This document shows positions 55,459 to 63,631 of a DNA stretch of 64,000 nucleotides, one piece after another. Each line of letters starts with the position of its first letter. Within the stretch, counting starts at the first letter, position 1. The notes under the pieces were generated by a model. That model did no database searches and was not told the DNA's origin. It saw only the letters and a list, made by a program, of their open reading frames with translations. The DNA is from Pseudomonas sp. ATCC 13867 (GTDB taxonomy: Bacteria; Pseudomonadota; Gammaproteobacteria; Pseudomonadales; Pseudomonadaceae): contig NC_020829.1 of the NCBI RefSeq assembly GCF_000349845.1, positions 4,099,001 to 4,163,000 on the forward strand, read 5' to 3'. A program made the position numbers and the translations under genes.

Positions 55459-57096
55459 TCAGTCGGCGTGGATGTCGTTGTGGCGGGTTTCCTTGAGGAA
55501 CAGCAGCGCGCAAACCAGGCTCACCGCCGTGATCAGCACCGGATACCACAGGCCATAGAAGATATCGCCGGTGTACACCACCAGGGCGAACGACAGGGTC
55601 GGCAGCAGACCACCGAACCAGCCGTTGCCGATGTGGTACGGCAGCGACAGCGAGGTGTAGCGGATGCGGGTCGGGAACAGCTCCACCATCAGCGCCGCCA
55701 GCGGGCCGTAGCAGAGGCAGGAGATCAGCACCAGCGCCACCAGGATGGCGATCACCATGCCCTTGTTCACCTGCTCGGCATCCGCCTTGGCCGGATAGCC
55801 CGCCGCCTTCACCGCGGCGCTCAGCGCAGCGGCGTCGAAACCTTCGATGCGCGTCTCGCCGACGGTCACCACCACGCCACTGCCGGCCGGCGCCGCCTGC
55901 GAGCCATAGGGCACGCCGCTCTTCACCAGCAGGGTCTTCACCTGGTCGCAGGGGCTGTCGAATTTGGCCTTGCCGACCGGATCGAACTGGAAGGTACAGG
56001 TTGCCGGGTCCGCTATCACGGTGATCGGCGCGGTGCGCGACGCCTGGTCGATCTGCGGGTTGGCGTAATGGGTCAACGCCTGGAACAGCGGGAAGTAACC
56101 CACCGTCGCCAGCAGCAGGCCCGCCAACAGTACCGGTTTGCGGCCGATCCTGTCGGAAAGCCAGCCGGCCACCACGAAGAACGGCGCACCGATCACCAGC
56201 GCGACGACCAGCAGTTCGTTGGCCAGGGCGCCGTCCACCTTGAGCACCTGGGTGAGGAAGAACAGCACGTAGAACTGCGCACAGTAGAAGGTCACCGCCT
56301 GCCCGGCGTTGATGCTGAACAGCGCGGTAAGGACGATCTTCAGGTTCTTCCAGTTGGTGAAGGACTCCTTGAGCGGCGACTTGCTGGTCTTGCCCTCGGC
56401 CTTCATCTTCAGGAACGCCGGCGACTCGTGCATCGACAGGCGAATCCAGGTGGAAATGCCCAGCAGCACGATGGACAGCAGGAACGGCAGGCGCCAGCCC
56501 CAGGTCTCGAACTGGTCGCCGGTGAGCTGGCGGCAGGCGAGGATCACCAGCAGCGACAGCAGCAGGCCGCCGGTGGCGGTCGACTGGATCCAGCTGGTGT
56601 AGCTGCCGCGCTTGTTGGCCGGCGCGTGCTCGGCCACGTAGATCGCCGCGCCGCCGTACTCGCCGCCCAGCGCCAGGCCCTGCAGCATGCGCAGCGCGAT
56701 GAGGATGATCGGCGCGGCCACGCCGATGCTGGCGTAGGACGGCAGCAGGCCGACGGCGAAGGTCGACAGGCCCATCAGCAGGATGGTGACGAGGAAGGTG
56801 TACTTGCGCCCGATCATGTCGCCCAGGCGGCCGAACACCAGCGCGCCGAAGGGTCGCACGAGGAAGCCGGCGGCGAAGGCCAGCAGGGCGAAGATGAAGG
56901 CGGTGGTGTCGTTCACCCCGGCGAAGAACTGCTTGCTGATGACCGCCGCCAGCGCGCCGTAGAGGAAGAAGTCGTACCACTCGAACACCGTGCCGAGCGA
57001 CGAGGCGAAGATCACCTTGCGCTCTTCGCGGCGTGACGACACCTGCCGCTCGTAGGTCCTGCTCTGTGTCGCACTCGTCACTGCTGGATCAGACAT
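55459..57096 (-). CDS. MHS-family (metabolite:H+ symporter) MFS transporter
   Basis: A proton symporter for a small organic molecule. The 545-residue product has 12 likely helices and MHS signatures: SSLGTVFEWYDFFLYGALA, FLVRPFGALVFGRLGDMIGRKYTF (MFS motif A) and LQGLALGGEYGGAAIYVAEHAP. It is longer than the usual 430 residues because of a periplasmic or cytoplasmic insert of about 100 residues between helices 8 and 9 (NPQIDQASRTAPITVIAD...), which includes two cysteines. The ATG at 57096 follows AGGAGA. It lies 200 bases after the GMC oxidoreductase gene on the same strand, so uptake and oxidation of one substrate are likely linked. Recalled counterpart PA3709. Confidence 0.85.
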   Translation of the reverse strand: MSDPAVTSATQSRTYERQVSSRREERKVIFASSLGTVFEWYDFFLYGALAAVISKQFFAGVNDTTAFIFALLAFAAGFLVRPFGALVFGRLGDMIGRKYTFLVTILLMGLSTFAVGLLPSYASIGVAAPIILIALRMLQGLALGGEYGGAAIYVAEHAPANKRGSYTSWIQSTATGGLLLSLLVILACRQLTGDQFETWGWRLPFLLSIVLLGISTWIRLSMHESPAFLKMKAEGKTSKSPLKESFTNWKNLKIVLTALFSINAGQAVTFYCAQFYVLFFLTQVLKVDGALANELLVVALVIGAPFFVVAGWLSDRIGRKPVLLAGLLLATVGYFPLFQALTHYANPQIDQASRTAPITVIADPATCTFQFDPVGKAKFDSPCDQVKTLLVKSGVPYGSQAAPAGSGVVVTVGETRIEGFDAAALSAAVKAAGYPAKADAEQVNKGMVIAILVALVLISCLCYGPLAALMVELFPTRIRYTSLSLPYHIGNGWFGGLLPTLSFALVVYTGDIFYGLWYPVLITAVSLVCALLFLKETRHNDIHAD

Positions 57097-57186
57097 TGCG
57101 GGCTCTCCTGCCCCTGCTGGGGCTTTTATTGTTGTTTCAGCCTCTACTGCCACGGCTTTCACACCGCGCGATAGCGTTTCGGTGTT

Positions 57187-57232
57187 GCTCCTTGCAGGAC
57201 CGAGGGGGACGCCCAGTCCTTGCTGGCGAACC
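57187..57232. repeat. REP-derived repeat, variant C
   Basis: CTCCTTGCAGGACCGAGGGGGACGCC followed by TCCTTGCTGGCGAACC, matching the arrangement at 36590-36632 with scattered changes. It lies between the MFS and GMC genes. Confidence 0.5.
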
Positions 57233-57296
57233 GCCCGACACCTCGGCGGCCGGGAGCGGAGTTTCACGTCAAAAGCGTGAGAGGACGGGATCACCG

Positions 57297-58961
57297 TCAC
57301 GCCACGGGGGCTTGCTGCTGCTCATTCGCAGTAGAGGGGATGACCTCCGGGTGGCGCTTCGGTTCGCTCAAGATCATCTGCGCCGCCTTCTCGGCGATCA
57401 CCAGCACCGGCGAGCAACTGTTGCCGGAAGTCAGGCTGGGCATGATCGAGGCGTCGGCGATGCGCAGGCCGGGAATGCCGTGTACGCGCAATTGGCTGTC
57501 CACTACCGCACCCGTGCCCTGGCCCATGCGGCAGGTGCCGGCCGGGTGGAAGATGGTGGTGCCGATCTCGGCGGCCGCGCGGTGCAGGTCTTCCTCGGTC
57601 TGGTAATCCGGGCCGGGCTTGAACTCCTCCGGGCGGAAGCGCGCCAGCGCGGGCGCCGCAGCGATGCGCCGGGTCAGGCGGATGGCGTCGGCGGCCACGC
57701 GCAGGTCCTCCGGGTGGCTCAGGTAGTTGGGCTGGATGATCGGCTTGTCGCGCGGGTCCAGCGAACGCAGGGTCACGCTGCCCCGGCTTTGGGGGCGCAG
57801 GTCGCAGACCGACGCGGTGAACGCCGGGAAGTTGTGCAGCGGCTCGCCGAAGCGCTCCAGCGACAACGGCTGCACGTGGTATTCGAGGTTCGCCGAACGC
57901 TGATTCGGGTCGGACCTGGCGAACGCGCCGAGCTGGCTGGGCGCCATCGACAGCGGCCCGCTGCGTTTGAACAGATACTCCAGGCCCATGCCCATCTTGC
58001 CCCAGACGGTGGAGGCGATCTGGTTCAGCGACGGCGCGCCGCTCATGCGGTAGATCAGGCGCAGTTGCAGGTGATCCTGCAGGTTGCCGCCGACGCCGGG
58101 CAGCTCATGGCGCACGCCGATGCCGTGCTTCTCCAGCAGGTCGCGCGGGCCGATACCGGAGCGCTGCAGCAGCACCGGCGAATTGATCGCCCCCGCGCAG
58201 AGGATCACTTCGCGCGTGGCTCGCAGCTCGCGGCGCGCGCCCTGCCAGTTCACTTCCAGTCCGCTGGCGCGGCCGTTTTCCAACAGCACGCGGAGGGCTT
58301 CCACATGGGTCAGCACGGTAAGGTTCGGGCGCTTGGCAATGGGCCGCAGGAACGCCTTCGACGCATTCCAGCGCACGCCGCTGCGCTGGTTCACCTGGAA
58401 GTAGCCGCAACCTTCGTTGTCGCCGCCGTTGAAGTCCTCCACCGAGCGGATGCCCGACTGCGCCGCCGCCTCGCGGAAGGCATCCAGGATCGTCCACGAC
58501 AGCCGCTGCCGCTCCACCCGCCATTCGCCGCCGGAGCCGTGCAGCGTACTGGTGCCGGCGAAGTGGTCTTCCATCTTCATGAACAGCGGCAGCAGGTCGG
58601 TCCAGCCCCAGCCGGGGTTGCCCTCGGCGGCCCAGCCGTCGTAGTCCAGCGCCTGGCCGCGCATGTAGATCATGCCGTTGATCGAGGAGCAGCCACCGAG
58701 CGTGCGGCCGCGCGGGTATTTGATCGACCGGCCATTCAGGCCCGGCACCTGCTCGGTGTCGAAACACCAGTCGGTGCGCGGGTTGCCGATGCAATAGAGG
58801 TAGCCGACGGGGATGTGGATCCAGGGATAGTTGTCCGGGCCGCCGGCTTCGAGCAGCAGCACGCGGTTGCCCGGGTCGGCCGATAGACGATTGGCCAATA
58901 GGCAGCCGGCGGGGCCTGCGCCGACGATCAGGTAGTCATATGCATCCAGCGCCTGGGGCAT
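57297..58961 (-). CDS. GMC-family FAD-dependent oxidoreductase (choline dehydrogenase-like)
   Basis: Oxidises an alcohol group of an unknown substrate, using FAD. The 554-residue product has the dinucleotide-binding motif DYLIVGAGPAGCLLANRLS, GMC signature 1 (GGCSSINGMIYMRG), signature 2 (VILCAGAINSPVLLQRSGIG), the catalytic His in FHPAGTCRMG and a closing Asn/His region SGNSCSPVLVIAEKAA. The ATG at 58961 (MPQALDAYD) follows GAGGG. The gene is divergent from a LysR regulator, with a 27-bp inverted repeat between them, and upstream of an MHS transporter. Betaine aldehyde or choline genes are absent, so choline is not implied. Recalled counterpart PA3710. Confidence 0.9.
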   Translation of the reverse strand: MPQALDAYDYLIVGAGPAGCLLANRLSADPGNRVLLLEAGGPDNYPWIHIPVGYLYCIGNPRTDWCFDTEQVPGLNGRSIKYPRGRTLGGCSSINGMIYMRGQALDYDGWAAEGNPGWGWTDLLPLFMKMEDHFAGTSTLHGSGGEWRVERQRLSWTILDAFREAAAQSGIRSVEDFNGGDNEGCGYFQVNQRSGVRWNASKAFLRPIAKRPNLTVLTHVEALRVLLENGRASGLEVNWQGARRELRATREVILCAGAINSPVLLQRSGIGPRDLLEKHGIGVRHELPGVGGNLQDHLQLRLIYRMSGAPSLNQIASTVWGKMGMGLEYLFKRSGPLSMAPSQLGAFARSDPNQRSANLEYHVQPLSLERFGEPLHNFPAFTASVCDLRPQSRGSVTLRSLDPRDKPIIQPNYLSHPEDLRVAADAIRLTRRIAAAPALARFRPEEFKPGPDYQTEEDLHRAAAEIGTTIFHPAGTCRMGQGTGAVVDSQLRVHGIPGLRIADASIMPSLTSGNSCSPVLVIAEKAAQMILSEPKRHPEVIPSTANEQQQAPVA

Positions 58962-59012
58962 GGAAAGTCCCTCGTCGTTCTTGTTCTTTTGGGTATGACG
59001 ATGGAGCCTAGT

Positions 59013-59039
59013 CGTTCGTTCGCGATAAAAATACGAACG
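59013..59039. promoter_or_regulatory. 27-bp inverted repeat: candidate LysR operator
   Basis: CGTTCGT-N13-ACGAACG (59013-59039) in the divergent space between the GMC gene and the LysR gene. It contains the T-N11-A pattern of LysR sites. Confidence 0.6.
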
Positions 59040-59085
59040 TTTAAAGTCACCTGCTGTGCGTTTTCTAACAATGAGAGTCGCCACG

Positions 59086-60000
59086 ATGTTCGACTGGAAT
59101 GACCTGCGCTACTTCCTGGAACTGCACCGCAGCGGTAGGCTGCTGACCACCGCCAAGCGCCTGAACACCACCCACGCCACGGTGGCGCGGCACATCGAGA
59201 ACATCGAGCGCGACCTCGGCACCCAGCTGTTCGCCCAGCACACCGGCGGCTACCAGCTCACCCCGGCCGGCCAGGCGCTGCTCAAGCACGCCGAGGCGAT
59301 GGAAAACACCGCCCTGCTCGCCCAGGAGGAAATGAGCCAGGCCATCTCGCCGCTGGGGCAGATCCGCATCGGCGTCACCGAAGGCCTGGGCACCCTGTTC
59401 CTCGCCCCGCGCATGGGCGAACTGATGCGGCGCTACCCGGGGCTGGAAGTGGAGCTGGTGTCGGTGCCGCGCTTCGTCAGCATCACCAATCGCGAGGCGG
59501 ACATCGCCATCACCCTCGAACGCCCCAGCGCCGACCTGGTGATCAGCCGCCGCCTGACCCGCTACCGCCTGAGCCTGTTCGCCAGCCCCGCCTACCTGGA
59601 AAGCGCCCCGCCCCTGCGCGACCGCGAGGACCTGTGCAAGCACCCGTGGATCGGCTACGTGGACGACCTGCTGTTCAGCCAGGAACTGATGTTCCACCAC
59701 AGCTTCTGCCGCCACCCGCAAGTGGTCTTCCGCAGCACCAGCGTGGTCGCCCAGCAACAGGCCGCCCAGGCCGGCATCGGCATTGCCATCCTGCCGCAGT
59801 TCATGGGCCTGCCTGATCCGCTGCTGGTGCCGGTGCTGCCGGAAGAGTTCATCGAGCGGGAGTACTGGATGTGCACTCGACGGGAATTGCACCGGTCGGT
59901 ACGTCTGAGATTGGTGTGGGATTTTCTGATGGAGCTGTGCGGGAGAGAACAGGGAATCCTGGTGGAAGGAAAAACTGCGGCGCCAACGTCGGGCGGATAA
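59086..60000 (+). CDS. LysR-family transcriptional regulator
   Basis: A 304-residue LysR regulator, probably controlling the divergent GMC-MHS operon and itself. Its N-terminal winged helix begins MFDWNDLRYFLELHRSGRLLTTAKRLNTTHATVARHIENIERDLG (the recognition helix is TTHATVARHIEN), and the effector domain follows from about residue 92 (LGQIRIGVTEGLGTLFLAP). The ATG at 59086 was chosen because GAGAG precedes it and LysR proteins of this subgroup start MFDWND; ATG 59071 and GTG 59056 are possible longer starts. No metabolite-specific residue is recognisable. Recalled counterpart PA3711. Confidence 0.88.
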   Translation: MFDWNDLRYFLELHRSGRLLTTAKRLNTTHATVARHIENIERDLGTQLFAQHTGGYQLTPAGQALLKHAEAMENTALLAQEEMSQAISPLGQIRIGVTEGLGTLFLAPRMGELMRRYPGLEVELVSVPRFVSITNREADIAITLERPSADLVISRRLTRYRLSLFASPAYLESAPPLRDREDLCKHPWIGYVDDLLFSQELMFHHSFCRHPQVVFRSTSVVAQQQAAQAGIGIAILPQFMGLPDPLLVPVLPEEFIEREYWMCTRRELHRSVRLRLVWDFLMELCGREQGILVEGKTAAPTSGG

Positions 60001-60040
60001 CGCCGTTGGCGTTATCCGCCCTGCACGCCTGCGGGAACGT

Positions 60041-60120
60041 CCGTTCGCGAGCAAACCCCCGACACCTCTCACCCGAGCCCTGGCTGCGCCCCCGTTCCAG
60101 AGGGAGAGGACCGGGGTGAA
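60041..60120. repeat. Intergenic REP fragment and GC-rich repeat-like stretch
   Basis: TTCGCGAGCAAAC near 60044 is a truncated family A unit. The following CTCTCACCCGAGCCC...CCAGAGGGAGAGG resembles a dispersed intergenic motif I have seen in Pseudomonas genomes. No gene is seen in 60001-60184. Confidence 0.3.
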
Positions 60121-60184
60121 GGGAAAACACAGGCACGGGATTTATCCGGAAGAAGACCATTGCTCCTACGGATGCGCAGCGCGG

Positions 60185-60730
60185 CTAGACCCGCAGCATT
60201 CCGCGGAAGCCGCGCGCGGCGTAATAGGACTGGGCGCCGTTGTGGTAGACGAACACGGTGTCGTAACGGCGGTCGCAGAACAGCGCGCCGCCAAGCTTGC
60301 GGATGGCGGGAGGCGTCTGTACCCAGCTGGAGGTCTTGAGATCGAACTCGCCGAGCGTCTGCAGTTCGCGGTACTGCGCTTCGCTGAGCAGTTCGATGCC
60401 GATGGCCTGGGCCTGCTCCAGCGCGCTGCCGCCGGGCTTGTTCTCTTTCCGGGCGTCCAGCGCCACGCGGTCGAAGCACAGGCTGCGGCGGCCAGCGGGG
60501 GTTTCGGCGGAACAGTCGACGAACAGGTATTCGTCGGTGGCCGCGTCATGGCCGATCACATCCGGCTCGCCGCCAGTGTTCTCCATTGCGTCGAGCGTGC
60601 GCAGTTTTTCCGGGCTGGATTCGAGGCGGGCCTGGACCCTGGCCCAGTCGATGCCGGGGTGGCGGTTGGCGTGTTTTTCGAAACGCGTGTGCAGCACGCT
60701 GATCAGTGCCGTGCGTTGGTCGGCGTTCAT
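60185..60730 (-). CDS. DUF4256 family protein
   Basis: A 181-residue cytoplasmic protein that matches DUF4256: RFEKHANRHPGIDWARVQARLE, MENTGGEPDVIGHD, YLFVDCSAETPAGRRSLCFDR, ALEQAQAIGIELLSEAQYRELQ and ALFCDRRYDTVFVYHNGAQSYYAARGFRGMLRV. Function unknown. The ATG at 60730 (MNADQRTALIS) follows GGAGA; an upstream extension would run into a REP element. Monocistronic. Confidence 0.85.
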   Translation of the reverse strand: MNADQRTALISVLHTRFEKHANRHPGIDWARVQARLESSPEKLRTLDAMENTGGEPDVIGHDAATDEYLFVDCSAETPAGRRSLCFDRVALDARKENKPGGSALEQAQAIGIELLSEAQYRELQTLGEFDLKTSSWVQTPPAIRKLGGALFCDRRYDTVFVYHNGAQSYYAARGFRGMLRV

Positions 60731-60831
60731 CGGGGTCTCCAGTCGATCCGGCGAGGGCGTCGGTAAAGCGTAGACGCTGGTCCGAAGCGGGATCATCCGG
60801 AAGGCATTCCCTGAGCGTTCGGCCCTGGGCG

Positions 60832-60871
60832 GTTCGCGAGCAAGCTCGCTCCTGCAGGGAGCGAGCTGCAC
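60832..60871. repeat. REP element, family A (single, with extra hairpin)
   Basis: TTCGCGAGCAAGCTCGCTCC followed by TGCAGGGAGCGAGCTGCA, which gives a second overlapping dyad (GCAAGCTCGCTCC/GGAGCGAGCTGC). Confidence 0.65.
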
Positions 60872-60882
60872 GGCACGCGGGG

Positions 60883-61365
60883 TTATTCCGCGCGGGCGTG
60901 TTCGACCTGGTCGGATGCCGACCAGAGGCGGTAGCGCACTTCGACGTCCTTCGGCGCGTAGATCACGATGGGCAGCTTGCTGTTGTAGCGCAGCACGAAG
61001 CCCTCGCCGACCACCGCGACGAAGTCCTGGCGGGTCTTGCCGTCCGGGCAGGCCATCAGGGTGCTGGCCGGGCCGCTGACCTTGTCCAGGCGATAGTAGG
61101 AGTAGCCCCAGCCTTCCAGGATCTTCTCTTCCAGGGTGCCGCCCAGGCGCTGGCGGTTGCAGTCGACGGTCAACGTCCTGCCGGCCAGGATCTCGACCTT
61201 GAAGTCTTCTTCATGGGCCTGCCTGGGCAGGTGGATGACCTGGCGGACGAAGCCGTCCTCGGCCTTGGGATAGGGTGCAACGTCTTCGAGCTTGGCGGCG
61301 TTGGCCAGGGTAGCGGTGGCGCTGAGCAGCAGCGCGGTGGACAGGGTGAAACGCGTGAACGGCAT
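60883..61365 (-). CDS. eco: Ecotin, periplasmic serine protease inhibitor
   Basis: Dimeric inhibitor of chymotrypsin-fold proteases, protecting against host enzymes such as neutrophil elastase. The 160-residue product has a signal peptide of about 23 residues ([23 protein letters not shown]) and the ecotin body: [38 protein letters not shown] and [18 protein letters not shown]. The reactive loop reads STLMACPDG with the conserved disulfide Cys, so Leu sits where E. coli has Met84 (P1). The ATG at 61365 follows a perfect AGGAGG. In P. aeruginosa ecotin (PA2755, from memory) is elsewhere, so its position here differs. Confidence 0.92.
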   Translation of the reverse strand: MPFTRFTLSTALLLSATATLANAAKLEDVAPYPKAEDGFVRQVIHLPRQAHEEDFKVEILAGRTLTVDCNRQRLGGTLEEKILEGWGYSYYRLDKVSGPASTLMACPDGKTRQDFVAVVGEGFVLRYNSKLPIVIYAPKDVEVRYRLWSASDQVEHARAE

Positions 61366-61471
61366 GAAGCCTCCTTGCCGATTGAAAGACGAGTGCATCG
61401 CTCGGGATGCACCCGCCCTGTTGGACCGCGCGAGTATGCGAAGGCTCCTGCGCGCTCGGTCGCAAAATGTT

Positions 61472-62203
61472 TCAGGCGACTTCGCCGCCGCTCTTCGCCT
61501 GCTGCTCCAGGTGCGCCTGCAGCTCCGGGGCAAGGTTGAGGTTGTAGGCCAGTTCGTCCAGGTAGGTGCGTTCGGCGTCCTGCTGGTCGTCCACCAGCAT
61601 CACGCTGGCCAGGTACATCTCGGCGGCCATGCCGGCATCGCCTTGCGAGGCTTGCGCCACGTCGGCGGCGTCCAGCGGTTTGCCCACTTCGGCGTCGAGC
61701 CAGGCTTGCAGCTCGGGCTCGCCGGCGTGACGGGAAATCTCGGCGTAGATGGCCTGTTTTTCCTTGTCATCGATACGCCCGTCGGCCTTGGCCGCGGCGA
61801 TCAGGGCGATGAGGATGGCGTGGCTGTGGGCTTCGGCGTCGTCGCCGGAAAGCTGGTCGACGGTGACCGGCGCCTGTTGCGGAGCGGCCGCCTGCTGCTG
61901 GCGCTGCCAGTTCTGGTAGGCCTGGAAGGCCATCATGCCCAGCGAGGCGAGCATGGCGTAGTTGACCCCGCCAGCGGAAGCGGAGCGCCCCTGGGGCGTG
62001 CTGCCTCCCGTGCTGCCGCCACCGAGCATGCTGCCCAGCACGCCGCCCAGTCCACCCAGGCCGCCGGCTAAGCCGCCGCCCGCCCCGCCACCGAGCAGAC
62101 CGCCCAGTAGGCCGCCAAGACCGCCGAGGCCACCGCCCCCCTGTTGCGCCACGGAGCCTTGGCCGGCCCGCAGCAGTTGTTCCAGCAAATCGGTTGTGTT
62201 CAT
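61472..62203 (-). CDS. DUF533 (TerB-like) protein 1, Gly-rich
   Basis: A 243-residue protein with a glycine-rich region (residues about 20-65, runs such as [21 protein letters not shown]), a hydrophobic or membrane-like segment ([18 protein letters not shown]) and a C-terminal DUF533/TerB-like helical domain ([23 protein letters not shown]). DUF533 proteins are mostly predicted inner-membrane-associated and of unknown function. The second copy starts 186 bases upstream. The ATG at 62203 has GAGGG upstream. Confidence 0.8.
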   Translation of the reverse strand: MNTTDLLEQLLRAGQGSVAQQGGGGLGGLGGLLGGLLGGGAGGGLAGGLGGLGGVLGSMLGGGSTGGSTPQGRSASAGGVNYAMLASLGMMAFQAYQNWQRQQQAAAPQQAPVTVDQLSGDDAEAHSHAILIALIAAAKADGRIDDKEKQAIYAEISRHAGEPELQAWLDAEVGKPLDAADVAQASQGDAGMAAEMYLASVMLVDDQQDAERTYLDELAYNLNLAPELQAHLEQQAKSGGEVA

Positions 62204-62389
62204 GAAATGACCCTCGCCAACGCGCGCAGTGCGTTGGGCAACGATAGCCCCGCCTCACCGATGCGCCAGCGCCGTTCGCCGGCCTGCGCGCCAGAGGCGG
62301 GGTCCCGGCGGCGGAAACTGGCGCAGGAAGGCCCGCGCATTGGCCGGGCGCGGCCCGGGGCGGTCATTTCCTGGCGATTGCCAGGGCCG

Positions 62390-63103
62390 TCACGCCGGCA
62401 CGGCCTGCAACGCTTTGTGCGCCTGGGCTTCCAGCTCGGCCTTGAGGCCGGCGTCGAGGCTCAGCTGGCGGGCCAGCTCGTCGAGGTAGGCGCGCTCCAT
62501 GAAGTTGCTCTCGTCGACCATCAGCAGGCTGGCGAGGTACATCTCGGCGGCCATTTCCTCGCTGGTGGCGGCGCGGGCGACTTCGCTCGGGTCCAGCGGC
62601 TTGGCCAGTTCGCGGTCGAGCCAGCCCTGCAGCTCGACGTCGCCGGTGAGCTTGGCGATCTCGCCGTCGATCAGTTGGCGTTCGCGATCATCGATATGGC
62701 CGTCGGCTTTCGCCGCGGCGACGATGGCCCGCAGGATGGCGTGGCTGTGCTGCTCGGCCTGGGCCGGGGGCAGGCGATCGACGGTCTGCGGCTCGCCGCG
62801 CGGGGCGCTGGCCTGTTTCTGCTGCCAGTTGCCGTAGGCCTTGTAGGCGAGCACGCCCAGTGCCGCGAGGCCGCCATAGGTAACGACCTTGCCGCCGATC
62901 TTGCGCGCCTTCTTGCTGCCCATCAGCAGGCCCAGCGCGCCCGCCGCCAGGGCGCCGCCACCGGCGCCCGAAAGCAGGCTGCCCAGGTCCAGGCCGCCGC
63001 CATTGCCGGATTGCTGGCCGCCTTCCTGCCGGGCCACGCCCTTGTTCTGCAGGAGGTCCTGGCCGGATCTGAGGAGTTGATCGAGCAGGCCGCGAGTGTT
63101 CAT
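62390..63103 (-). CDS. DUF533 (TerB-like) protein 2
   Basis: A 237-residue paralogue of the downstream protein with the same plan: [14 protein letters not shown] at the N-terminus, a shorter Gly-rich part, a membrane-like segment ([20 protein letters not shown]), then the DUF533 domain ([39 protein letters not shown]). The ATG at 63103 follows GGAG; an in-frame GTG 12 bases upstream is less likely. The two DUF533 genes are adjacent tandem paralogues that have diverged mainly in the Gly-rich part. Confidence 0.82.
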   Translation of the reverse strand: MNTRGLLDQLLRSGQDLLQNKGVARQEGGQQSGNGGGLDLGSLLSGAGGGALAAGALGLLMGSKKARKIGGKVVTYGGLAALGVLAYKAYGNWQQKQASAPRGEPQTVDRLPPAQAEQHSHAILRAIVAAAKADGHIDDRERQLIDGEIAKLTGDVELQGWLDRELAKPLDPSEVARAATSEEMAAEMYLASLLMVDESNFMERAYLDELARQLSLDAGLKAELEAQAHKALQAVPA

Positions 63104-63230
63104 GGCGATCTCCACTGTCTATCGAAAAAGATGGATTCCGACTCTAGCCCGGCGCGCCCGCCAGACGCAGCGACAGTGTGCTTCCGGATATTGCGGGCCG
63201 ACCCCACGCCCGGACTCTGGTCTCTCGTCG

Positions 63231-63375
63231 CCTATCCCCCTGCCGATCTGGCTGCTCAACCAGCGGGGCCGCCCGCGCGACGTGCCAGTGGCCAACGTGG
63301 TGGCGATGCTGGTGATGATCGTGACCATGCTGCCGATCCTCGGCGCCTACGACCTAGGCAAAGGTGGCGAGGGCG
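63231..63375 (+). pseudogene. Remnant of an ABC transporter permease (PotC/YdcV-like C-terminus)
   Basis: An open stretch of about 48 codons reads [37 protein letters not shown], the last membrane helix and C-terminus of a spermidine/putrescine-type permease. It lacks a start codon and the rest of the protein. It is followed directly by an aldehyde dehydrogenase fragment in another frame. Confidence 0.75.
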
Positions 63376-63557
63376 TGGCGGGAGACCGACGTGTTCCGCT
63401 TCTTCGCCGGCGCCTGCCGCGTGATGCAAGGCTCCGCCACCGGCGAATACCTGCCCGCCCACACCTCGATGATCCGCCATGACCCGGTGGGCGTGGTCGC
63501 CTCCATCGCGCCGTGGAACTACCCGCTGATGATGGTCGTGTGGAAACTCGGCCAGGC
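63376..63557 (+). pseudogene. Remnant of a gamma-aminobutyraldehyde dehydrogenase (PatD/YdcW-like)
   Basis: About 57 codons read [45 protein letters not shown], the region around residues 85-145 of PatD-type dehydrogenases. The N-terminal 80 residues and everything after KLGQA, including the catalytic Glu and Cys, are missing. Together with the permease piece this is a deletion scar of a ydcV-patD putrescine-use locus. Confidence 0.8.
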
Positions 63558-63572
63558 CCGGACATTCAGTGA

Positions 63573-63601
63573 AAAACGACCACCGGACCTCGACCCGGTG
63601 G
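63573..63601 (-). terminator. Terminator of the alcohol dehydrogenase gene
   Basis: Stem CCACCGG/CCGGTGG (63580-63586 with 63595-63601) with a run of five T following in minus-strand sense (A run at 63573-63577). Confidence 0.75.
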
Positions 63602-63631
63602 CTCTGCGGCACCTGTTCGCGAAGACTCCGC

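Noticed and set aside
59056..59085. Longer LysR protein starting at GTG 59056 or ATG 59071
   Set aside because: No Shine-Dalgarno before either; the GAGAG-preceded ATG at 59086 gives the family-typical N-terminus.
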